A stretch of DNA of 64,000 bases from Bradyrhizobium sp. ISRA464 (lineage in GTDB: Bacteria; Pseudomonadota; Alphaproteobacteria; Rhizobiales; Xanthobacteraceae): positions 124,001-188,000 of the forward strand of contig NZ_CP094526.1 in NCBI RefSeq assembly GCF_029910095.1. The letters are read 5' to 3'. Of this stretch, positions 57,692-64,000 are shown in pieces. The notes below the pieces were generated by a model, which saw nothing but the letters and a program-made list of their open reading frames with translations, searched no databases and was not told the origin of the DNA. Within the stretch, counting starts at the first letter, position 1; the number at the start of each line of letters is the position of its first letter. The position numbers and the translations under genes are program-made.

Positions 57692-58735
57692 GAGCATGAT
57701 GTTTTTATACGGAAACGTAACCTGAGTTTTTGAAGTAGTTGGTGCACTCCTCCTTGGAGAAGAGATCGAGGAGTTCACCGGCCTTTCGCCAGGTTGCCTC
57801 CACGTCACGAGGCTCTGCAGCTCGCATGAGGTGTTTGAGTTTGGCGAAGACCTGCTCGATCGGATTGAGGTCAGGGCTATAGGGCGGGAGGAAGATGCGG
57901 TGGGCGCCTCTGGCGCGGATGGCTTGGCGAGCCGCTTTGCCCTTATGGCTGCCAAGATTGTCGAGGATGACGATCTCGCCCGGTGCGAGGGTGGGTGCCA
58001 ACACCTTCTCGACGTACAGCGTGAAGAACTCACCATTGATGGGACCATCGATCACCCAAGGCGCGCTGATCCGATCGTGACGCAGCGCCGCGATGAAGGT
58101 CATGGTCTTCCAATGACCGAAAGGCGCAGATGCTTGGAGGCGCTGCCCACAGGGCCCCCAGCCGCGCAGCGGCGCCATATTGGTTTTGATCCACGTCTCG
58201 TCGATAAAAACCAACCGCGCTACGTCGATCCTGCCTTGATGTGCTTTCCAGCGGGTCCGCTTACGGGCGACGTCGGGGCGATCCTGCTCGGCTGGTAGAA
58301 GCGTTTTTTTTGAAGCTGAGCCCCTCGGTGTGAACAAAAGTCCACACCGCCCGCACGTCTGTCTTGATCCCGCGTGCAGCCAGCTCCTGTGTCAGCTTGC
58401 GCAAGGTGAATGGCCCCGAGCGAATGCGTTTGCGCAGCCAGTCGGCGTTGGCATCCGATAGAACCCGCTTCTTGTGGCCGCCGATCTTGCCAGGCGACAG
58501 GCTACCGGTATCCCGCCTCAGATTCTTCCACTTCGTCACACAGGAGGGACTGATCTGTAGCGCCTCTGCAATCGAACGAACTGTCTCCCCCGCGTCAGCT
58601 CGCGCCAAGGCCCGCTCGCGGATGTCTTCCGAATAAGGTCGCGTCATCCATGCTGGCCTCCGTCCTCCAGCATGGAGTTTGAATCAGAAATTGCCTCCTC
58701 TGGGAATCCCGATTCCAGCCAAAAACAACGTGCTC
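57692..58735 (-). mobile_element. IS630-family element at the parB stop codon
   Basis: A 1044-bp element with related ends, GAGCATGATGTTTTTATACGG (57692 onward) and the complement of GAGCACGTTGTTTTTGGCTGG (ending 58735). TA is duplicated at 57690-57691 and 58736-58737, the standard IS630 target. The right TA plus the first IS base is the parB stop codon (TAG on the minus strand). Confidence 0.9.
57705..58647 (-). CDS. IS630 transposase, two frames with a slippery A8
   Basis: Frame 1 (58647 down to about 58300) gives the HTH part: TRPYSEDIRERALARADAGE, LQISPSCVTKWKNL, up to EGLSFKK. Frame 2 (about 58310 down to 57705) gives the DDE part: D in LVFIDETWIKTNM, D in IVILDNLGSHKGK and E in LPPYSPDLNPIEQVFAKLK. 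The join is at an eight-A run (CTTCAAAAAAAACGC), the usual programmed -1 frameshift of two-ORF IS630 elements. The fused protein is about 320 residues and looks intact. Confidence 0.9.
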
Positions 58736-59622
58736 TAGCCGCCTTCCAGCCGCCGCACCACCTCATCGAGCTGCTCGAGGTTGCGGTAGTTGATCTGCAC
58801 CGTGCCGCCGGGATCGCGATGGTTGACGGTGACGGTAAGGCCGAGCGCGTCGCTCACACGCTTCTCCAGTGCCAGGGTGTCGGCATCCTTGTTGACCTTG
58901 GCCGCAGCGCTCGAGCGCGCTTTTTGCGACTTGCGCTCCGGCACGCCTTCCTCATGCGCCAGCGCCTCGGCCTGGCGGACGTTGAGGCCTTCGGCGACGA
59001 TGCGCTTCGCAGCCGCGAGCGGATCGGGCACGCCGATCAGCGCGCGGGCGTGACCGGCGGAGAGATCGCCCTTGGCGATCAGCGCCTGCACCTCGGCGGG
59101 CAGCTTGGTCAGCCGCATCATGTTGGCGACGTGGCTGCGGCTCTTGCCGACAATCTTGGCGATGTCCTCCTGGCTGCGTTTGAACTCGTCGGCCAGCGCA
59201 TGATAGCCCTGCGCCTCCTCCATCGCGTTGAGGTCCTCGCGCTGGACATTCTCGATGATCATGATCTCGAGCGCATCGGAGTCGTTGACCTCGACCGGCA
59301 CGATCGGCACTTCATGCAGGCCCGCGAGCTGCGAGGCGCGCCAGCGGCGCTCGCCGGCGATGATCTCGTAGCGGTCCTGCACGCCCTTGATCGCGCGCAC
59401 CACGATCGGCTGGATCACGCCGCGCTGCTTGATCGAGTCAGCGAGCTCGCCGAGCTCGGCATCGGCAAAGGTGCGGCGCGGGTTGCGCGGGTTGGCCTTG
59501 AGGAATTCGATCGGCACCTTGCGCTGCGCGCGCGGCCGCTCGACATGCGCGGCCTCGCCGCCGACGTCCCCGATCAGGCTTGCAAGCCCGCGCCCCAGTC
59601 GCGAACGCGCTTCATCAGCCAT
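58735..59622 (-). CDS. parB: Chromosome-partitioning protein ParB
   Basis: A 295-residue centromere-binding CTPase. The start is the ATG at 59622 (ADEARSRLGRGLASLIGD, the ParB N-terminus); the longer frame reads through a repeat. The CTPase/ParB motif GERRWRASQLAGL, the ENVQREDLNAMEEAQGY box, and the HTH (SQEDIAKIVGKSRSHVANMMRL) are all present, with a C-terminal dimerisation domain. The target parS sites lie 1.6-3.9 kb away. The stop codon TAG overlaps an IS630 junction. Confidence 0.97.
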   Translation of the reverse strand: MADEARSRLGRGLASLIGDVGGEAAHVERPRAQRKVPIEFLKANPRNPRRTFADAELGELADSIKQRGVIQPIVVRAIKGVQDRYEIIAGERRWRASQLAGLHEVPIVPVEVNDSDALEIMIIENVQREDLNAMEEAQGYHALADEFKRSQEDIAKIVGKSRSHVANMMRLTKLPAEVQALIAKGDLSAGHARALIGVPDPLAAAKRIVAEGLNVRQAEALAHEEGVPERKSQKARSSAAAKVNKDADTLALEKRVSDALGLTVTVNHRDPGGTVQINYRNLEQLDEVVRRLEGG

Positions 59623-59676
59623 TGTTGCGAGCTCCCTTGGATTCACGCGCAGTACTCCGGACTTGAATTTCAGAAT

Positions 59677-59758
59677 CGTAGGATGGGTAGAGCGCAGCGA
59701 AACCCATCGCTCTCTTTCAGCGCAAGGATGGGTATCGCTTCGCTCCACCCATCCTACG
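59677..59758. repeat. Palindromic repeat, CGTAGGATGGGT type
   Basis: CGTAGGATGGGTAGAGCGCAGCGAAACCCATC... and ...GGGTATCGCTTCGCTCCACCCATCCTACG are inverted arms. It lies between parA (stop at 59764) and parB (start at 59622), so it interrupts the parAB transcript with a large hairpin. Confidence 0.9.
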
Positions 59759-59763
59759 CATCG

Positions 59764-60615
59764 TCAATGCGTGCGCAGCTCGCGCTCGCGCTGGATCACT
59801 TCGGTGGCGAGCTTGAGATAGGCTTCGCTGCCGGCGCATTTGAGATCATAGACCAAGACCGGCTTGCCGTAGGACGGCGCCTCCGAGATGCGCACGTTGC
59901 GCGGAATCATGGTGTCGTAGACCTTGGCTCCCATGAACTGGCGCACGTCGGCGACGACTTGGTTGGAGAGGTTGTTGCGCGAGTCGAACATGGTCAGCAC
60001 GATGCCGTGGATCGACAGGTTCGGATTGAGCGTCGAGCGCACCTGCTCCACGGTCTGCAGCAACTGCGACAGACCTTCGAGCGCGAAGAACTCGCACTGC
60101 AGCGGCACCAGTATCGCATCCGACGCCGCCATCGCATTCACGGTGAGCAGGTTGAGCGACGGCGGGCAGTCGATCAGCACATAGGTGTAGTCGGCTTCCG
60201 GCGAGACATTGTTGTTCAGCCCGGCGATCGCATCGCGCAACCGGAACGCGCGGCCCGGCGTGGTGCCGAGCTCGAGCTCGAGGCCGGAGAGATCCATGGT
60301 GGAGGCCGCGATATGCAGCCGGGGCACCGCGGTCGCGACTACGGCGTCGCGCAGCGGCGCTTCGCCGACCAGCACGTCGTAAGTCGAGCAGCTGCGGTTG
60401 CGGCGATCGATGCCGAGGCCGGTCGACGCGTTGCCCTGCGGATCGAGATCGACGATCAGGACCCGCTCACCAATCGCAGCGAGTGCCGTGCCAAGATTGA
60501 TCGCTGTGGTGGTTTTGCCGACCCCGCCCTTCTGATTGGCGAGAGACAGGATGCGCGGATGGCCGGCCGGCTGCGGCGCCCTATCCTCTTGATAAACCTC
60601 ATCCATCACAGTCAT
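59764..60615 (-). CDS. parA: Chromosome-partitioning ATPase ParA
   Basis: A 283-residue Walker-type ATPase that moves ParB-parS complexes. The deviant Walker A KGGVGKTTTAINLG is near residues 29-42, Walker A' is VDLDPQGNASTG, and Walker B is YVLIDCPPSLNLLT. The start at 60615 was chosen (MTVMDEVYQED); Met4 is an alternative. rsmG ends 32 bases upstream. Confidence 0.97.
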   Translation of the reverse strand: MTVMDEVYQEDRAPQPAGHPRILSLANQKGGVGKTTTAINLGTALAAIGERVLIVDLDPQGNASTGLGIDRRNRSCSTYDVLVGEAPLRDAVVATAVPRLHIAASTMDLSGLELELGTTPGRAFRLRDAIAGLNNNVSPEADYTYVLIDCPPSLNLLTVNAMAASDAILVPLQCEFFALEGLSQLLQTVEQVRSTLNPNLSIHGIVLTMFDSRNNLSNQVVADVRQFMGAKVYDTMIPRNVRISEAPSYGKPVLVYDLKCAGSEAYLKLATEVIQRERELRTH

Positions 60616-60646
60616 ACCAAAATACCACTTGCTGCCGCGGAGTCCC

Positions 60647-61312
60647 CTAGCGCCGCTCGATTGACGCGAGCTCGACGATCCAGCCGTGTCCGCCGGTACG
60701 GCTGGAATGAAGCTTCGGTTCAATATTCCAATATTTAGTGGCCTCGGTCAATTCGGCCTCTACATCTTGACCTTTCAAAAACAGCGCTCTCGCGCCTTTT
60801 TTGACCCACGGCTCCGCAAAGCCGATGAGTTGATGTAACGGAGCCAGCGCCCGCGCGGTGACGCAATCGATCGGACCGGAGATTCTATCCACAGTATCCC
60901 CGATATCAGCGAGATGCACTGTCCCCGGCGACGTCGTCACGCGAATCGCCTCGCGCAAGAATGCCGCCTTCTTGGCGATTCGCTCAACCAGATGAACCGA
61001 CGCGCCCGGCGTCTCGGCCAGCGCGCAGGCCAGCACCACGCCGGGGAAGCCGCCGCCGCTGCCGAGATCGACCCAGGACTTCGCCGATGGCGCTAGATTT
61101 AGAAGCTGGAGCGAATCGGAGACGTGGCGGGTCCAGAGATTCGGGAGCGTCGATGGCGCCACCAGATTGGTCTTGGCCTGCCACTCCAGCAGGAGCCCGA
61201 CATAGCGATCGAGGCGAGCTTCCGTTTCACGTGAAACAGGAGTCAGCGCGAGCGCCGCGGCCTTGTCGCCGGCGGAGACTTGAAGCTCTGAGGATTGGGA
61301 AACTGGAGCCAT
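60647..61312 (-). CDS. rsmG: 16S rRNA (guanine-527) N7-methyltransferase RsmG
   Basis: A 221-residue GidB. The start is the ATG at 61312 (APVSQSSELQVSAGDK). The SAM motif is WVDLGSGGGFPGVVLA, and WTRHVSDSLQLL and VTARALAPLHQLI are family segments. It methylates G527 of 16S rRNA; loss gives low-level streptomycin resistance in other bacteria. One parS site lies inside its coding sequence, read as PVSRETEAR. Followed by parA. Confidence 0.96.
   Translation of the reverse strand: MAPVSQSSELQVSAGDKAAALALTPVSRETEARLDRYVGLLLEWQAKTNLVAPSTLPNLWTRHVSDSLQLLNLAPSAKSWVDLGSGGGFPGVVLACALAETPGASVHLVERIAKKAAFLREAIRVTTSPGTVHLADIGDTVDRISGPIDCVTARALAPLHQLIGFAEPWVKKGARALFLKGQDVEAELTEATKYWNIEPKLHSSRTGGHGWIVELASIERR
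61224..61237. promoter_or_regulatory. parS site 1 (within rsmG)
   Basis: An exact GTTTCACGTGAAAC palindrome, the core of the bacterial parS consensus TGTTTCACGTGAAACA. It is embedded in codons of rsmG. Confidence 0.93.
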
Positions 61313-61342
61313 CTTCTTGGATGCCAATCGTGCTCGCTGTTG

Positions 61343-61407
61343 GGACGAAGCGATGCAATCCAGAAGTGCTGCCCGGAAGCGATGGACTGCTTCGTCGCTT
61401 CCGCCCT
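61343..61407. repeat. Decayed CGTCATTGCGAG-type inverted repeat
   Basis: GACGAAGCGATGCAATCCAGAAG...GGACTGCTTCGTCGCTTCC are shortened inverted arms related to the copies at 10251, 34534 and 57557. It lies between rsmG and mnmG. Confidence 0.6.
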
Positions 61408-61437
61408 TCGATACGACGGACAGTCGACCGCCGTCCC

Positions 61438-61451
61438 GTTTCACGTGAAAC
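61438..61451. promoter_or_regulatory. parS site 2 (rsmG-mnmG spacer)
   Basis: An exact GTTTCACGTGAAAC, ending two bases before the mnmG stop codon. Confidence 0.93.
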
Positions 61452-61452
61452 G

Positions 61453-63336
61453 CTACGCAGACGCCTTTGCGGTCTTGCGCCGCGCCTCGCGGCGCAGATA
61501 GGCGGCCAGGATGCCCAGCGCGGCCGGTGTCATGCCGTCGATCCGGCCCGCCTGCCCGATCGTCCGCGGCTGCGCCTTCTGCAACTTGACGCGCGCCTCG
61601 TTCGAGAGGCCCGGCACAACGGCGTAGTCGACATCGGTCAGCACCAGCCCTTCGTCGCGCCTGAAGGCATCGACATCGGCGGTCTGGCGCTTCAGATAGA
61701 CATCGTATTTGGCGTCGATCTCGAGATGCACCGCGATGGCGGGATCGATGGCCGACAGCTCCGGCCAGATCGCGCGGACCGCGGGCCACTCGATCTCCGG
61801 GTAGGCCAACAGTTCAAAGGCCGAGCGGCGGTTCCCATCGCGGTTGAGCGACAGCCCATGCCTAGTGGCTTCATTCGGCGTGATCGAGAGCGACTTCGCC
61901 AAGGCCTTCGCCGCCTCCAGCGCCGCCATCTTGGTCCGGTGGCGCACCGCGCGGACTGTCCCGACGCATCCCAGCGCAATACCCTTGTCGGTGAGCCGCT
62001 GGTCGGCATTATCGGCCCGCAGCGTCAGCCGATATTCGGCGCGCGAGGTGAACATCCGATAGGGCTCAGTGATCCCGCGAGTGACGAGATCGTCGATCAT
62101 CACGCCGAGATAGCCGTCAGCGCGGTCGAACACGATCGGGTCGGCGCCGCCGGCAACCAATGCGGCATTGAGCCCTGCGACAATGCCCTGCCCGGCCGCC
62201 TCTTCGTACCCGGTGGTGCCGTTGATCTGCCCGGCCAGGAACAGCCCCTGGAGGCGCTTGGTCTGCAGGGTCGGATCAAGCTCGCGCGGATCAACATGGT
62301 CGTACTCGATCGCATAGCCCGGCCGGACCATCTTCACCCGCTCAAGGCCGGGAATGCTGGCGAGGATCGCAAGCTGGACCTCCTCCGGGAGCGATGTCGA
62401 GATACCGTTCGGATAGACCGTGGTGTCGTCGAGCCCTTCCGGCTCCAGGAAGATCTGGTGGCCGTCGCGATCGCCAAAGCGGACGATCTTGTCCTCGATC
62501 GAAGGGCAATAACGCGGTCCGGTGCTCTTGATCTGGCCGGAATACATCGGCGAGCGATGGACATTGGCCCGGATCACCTCATGGGTCGCCGACGTGGTCC
62601 TGGTGATGCCGCACTGGATCTGAGGCGTCGTGATCCGCTCGGTCATCACTGAAAATGGCTCAGGCGGATCGTCTCCCGGCTGCATTTCGACCGCCGACCA
62701 GTCGATCGTGGTGCCATCCAGGCGCGGCGGGGTCCCGGTCTTGAGCCGTCCCAAGGTAAAGCCGACGCGTTCAAACGACGCAGAGAGCCCCATGGCCGGC
62801 GCCTCGCCGACTCGGCCGGCGGGCCAGTTCCTCTCGCCGAGGTGGATCAGACCGCGCAGAAAGGTGCCCGTCGTAATCACGACGGCACCCGTCGAGAGCG
62901 TTCGGCCGTCGCCCAAGCGAATGCCGGTCACGCGCCCATCAGCGACGATCAGCTCGTCAGCTTCACCCTCGATCACTCTCAGGTTGGCGGTCTCAGTAAT
63001 CGCGACCTGCATGGCCGCGGCATAGAGCTTCCGGTCGGCCTGGGCTCGCGGGCCACGGACCGCTGGCCCCTTCCGACGATTGAGCATCCGGAACTGGATG
63101 CCGCCGGCATCGGCAACACGACCCATCAAACCATCAAGGGCATCGACCTCGCGCACCAAGTGCCCCTTGCCGAGGCCTCCGATGGCGGGATTGCAGGACA
63201 TCGCACCAACAGTCGCAAAGCGGTGGGTCACAAGGGCGGTCTTTGCGCCCATCCGGGCAGCCGCGCTCGCAGCCTCGCAGCCGGCATGGCCGCCGCCGAT
63301 GACGATGACGTCAAATGTATCCGCCGGAGAAATCAT
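61453..63336 (-). CDS. mnmG: tRNA uridine 5-carboxymethylaminomethyl modification enzyme MnmG (GidA)
   Basis: A 627-residue FAD protein that, with MnmE, builds the cmnm5 group on U34 of tRNAs. The dinucleotide motif [19 protein letters not shown] is near residues 12-30. [21 protein letters not shown] and [21 protein letters not shown] are the GidA signatures. The C-terminus ends in a basic tail ([11 protein letters not shown]). It is followed by rsmG, and parS sites flank both ends. Confidence 0.97.
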   Translation of the reverse strand: MISPADTFDVIVIGGGHAGCEAASAAARMGAKTALVTHRFATVGAMSCNPAIGGLGKGHLVREVDALDGLMGRVADAGGIQFRMLNRRKGPAVRGPRAQADRKLYAAAMQVAITETANLRVIEGEADELIVADGRVTGIRLGDGRTLSTGAVVITTGTFLRGLIHLGERNWPAGRVGEAPAMGLSASFERVGFTLGRLKTGTPPRLDGTTIDWSAVEMQPGDDPPEPFSVMTERITTPQIQCGITRTTSATHEVIRANVHRSPMYSGQIKSTGPRYCPSIEDKIVRFGDRDGHQIFLEPEGLDDTTVYPNGISTSLPEEVQLAILASIPGLERVKMVRPGYAIEYDHVDPRELDPTLQTKRLQGLFLAGQINGTTGYEEAAGQGIVAGLNAALVAGGADPIVFDRADGYLGVMIDDLVTRGITEPYRMFTSRAEYRLTLRADNADQRLTDKGIALGCVGTVRAVRHRTKMAALEAAKALAKSLSITPNEATRHGLSLNRDGNRRSAFELLAYPEIEWPAVRAIWPELSAIDPAIAVHLEIDAKYDVYLKRQTADVDAFRRDEGLVLTDVDYAVVPGLSNEARVKLQKAQPRTIGQAGRIDGMTPAALGILAAYLRREARRKTAKASA

Positions 63337-63394
63337 GGCGGGACTTCTATCGCGGAGTCATGAATGCCGGAAGAACGAAGTTGAAAGCTCCGTT

Positions 63395-63491
63395 GTTTCA
63401 CGTGAAACGGGCGCCCTTGGTTCCGGCCAATCTGTTTCACGTGAAACGCGCGACTGGTCACACCGGGGGCAATTGGTGTTTCACGTGAAAC
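63395..63491. promoter_or_regulatory. parS sites 3-5 upstream of mnmG
   Basis: Three exact GTTTCACGTGAAAC palindromes at 63395-63408, 63434-63447 and 63478-63491, spaced 39 and 44 bases start to start. They fill most of the spacer between the mnmG start and the mnmE stop, and are the main ParB loading cluster in the window. Confidence 0.95.
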
Positions 63492-63520
63492 GATCTGACA
63501 ATACCCCGGATGGGGGCGTC

Positions 63521-64000
63521 TTACTTGCCTATGCAGAATTCTCGGAAGATCACGTCAAGGATGTCCTCGACATCGACCCGGCCGAGCAAGCGGCCAAGGG
63601 AAAAGGCCGCGCTGCGGAGTTCCTCAGCGACTAATTCTTCGCCCTGGCCGATCACGTCGAGGCTGCGGTGGAGCGACTGCGCCGTCTCCTCCAGCAACTT
63701 GCGTTGCCGTGTCCGGCTGATCAGTCCGCCTTCGCTGGTCCCGAAATAGTCGTGCGCGAAGCCAACCAGCGCCGTGATCAGTTCGGGAATTCCATCGCCG
63801 CGGGCTGCGGAGATCCTGAACTGGGGGTTTGTGTCCCCCTCGCCCAGTCCACTGGATCGCGCACGATCGAGATCGACCTTGTTGCGTACCAGCCAGACCG
63901 GCGTCGTATCTTCGTGCGTCCCCACCCCGCCAGCACGGTCGGTCAGCCAGAGGACGAGATCCGCTTCCGCGGCTCGCGCCCGCGCACGGCGGACGCCCTC
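63521..64000 (-). CDS. mnmE: tRNA modification GTPase MnmE (C-terminal part)
   Basis: Open at the right edge; only the last 159 codons are visible. The G-domain motif NKVD ([10 protein letters not shown]) is present, and the protein ends with the diagnostic Phe-Cys-Ile-Gly-Lys (FREFCIGK), where the Cys is needed for tRNA modification. MnmE partners MnmG. The gene lies upstream of mnmG on the same strand, with three parS sites between. Confidence 0.95.
   Translation of the reverse strand, partial: EGVRRARARAAEADLVLWLTDRAGGVGTHEDTTPVWLVRNKVDLDRARSSGLGEGDTNPQFRISAARGDGIPELITALVGFAHDYFGTSEGGLISRTRQRKLLEETAQSLHRSLDVIGQGEELVAEELRSAAFSLGRLLGRVDVEDILDVIFREFCIGK

Noticed and set aside
58672..60738. 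A 688-residue open frame opposite parA-parB
   Set aside because: It reads through parB, a palindromic repeat and parA in the wrong strand; a shadow of GC-rich codon use.
63337..63520. Replication origin
   Set aside because: The region has parS sites, but I saw no DnaA-box cluster, AT-rich unwinding region, dnaA or hemE in the window.

Overview
The window is GC-rich chromosomal DNA from an alphaproteobacterium of the Nitrobacteraceae, most likely Bradyrhizobium or a very close relative. The evidence is the gene order (lptC-lptA-lptB; infC, rpmI-rplT, pheS-pheT; hrcA-grpE divergent from rph-rdgB-hemW; pmtA beside dnaJ-dnaK; leuS-lptE-holA; parB-parA-rsmG-mnmG-mnmE), the protein sequences as I recognise them, and several families of short palindromic repeats that I associate with this group. 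No database search was possible. All family calls come from reading motifs and lengths.

Layout. 1-2822 (minus): LPS transport genes lptB (partial), lptA, lptC and a short RNase D. 3105-11855: mixed metabolic and housekeeping genes (MFS exporter, tautomerase, tRNA-Leu, NDUFA9-like protein, uppP, GST, queG, thioesterase-like, NTF2-like, alpha/beta hydrolase). 12084-18401: translation block infC (ATT start), rpmI, rplT, pheS, a DUF559 nuclease-like gene wedged before pheT, then pheT. 18402-23250: repeat-rich stretch with TauE/SafE and metallo-hydrolase genes, a large structured repeat and an IS1182 element. 23395-34479: flavin oxidase, papain-like hydrolase, nikR, a catabolic cluster (HMG-CoA-lyase-like, CaiB, LysR, MFS), an EI24 protein with a frameshifting tandem duplication, nth, DUF2244 and an Ada-like protein. 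34659-48068: gpmA, dapB, pyrF, FMN reductase, pmtA, dnaJ, dnaK, a secreted protein, two gene remnants, grpE, hrcA, rph, rdgB, hemW. 48094-53124: a nested pile of insertion sequences. 53303-64000: leuS (with a palindrome inserted in frame), lptE, holA, an IS630 element at the parB stop codon, parB, parA, rsmG, mnmG and mnmE (partial), with five parS sites.

How it fits together. The right end is the chromosome-segregation locus: ParA and ParB are encoded beside five exact GTTTCACGTGAAAC parS palindromes lying in rsmG and on both sides of mnmG, so the replication origin is probably not far away. The protein-quality genes dnaK-dnaJ and hrcA-grpE lie about 4 kb apart; dnaK has a plausible heat-shock promoter and its own terminator. 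LptB/A/C at one end and LptE at the other belong to the same LPS export machine. The accessory content is almost entirely insertion sequences and palindromic repeats. No phage, CRISPR array or dedicated defence operon was seen.

The most unusual observations are: (i) a five-layer insertion-sequence nest whose two IS701 copies landed exactly on the TA junctions of an older IS5 element; (ii) a palindromic repeat inserted in frame in leuS; (iii) a DUF559 nuclease-like gene flanked by, and partly built from, the same repeat family between pheS and pheT; (iv) a large multi-hairpin element near 21385-21491.
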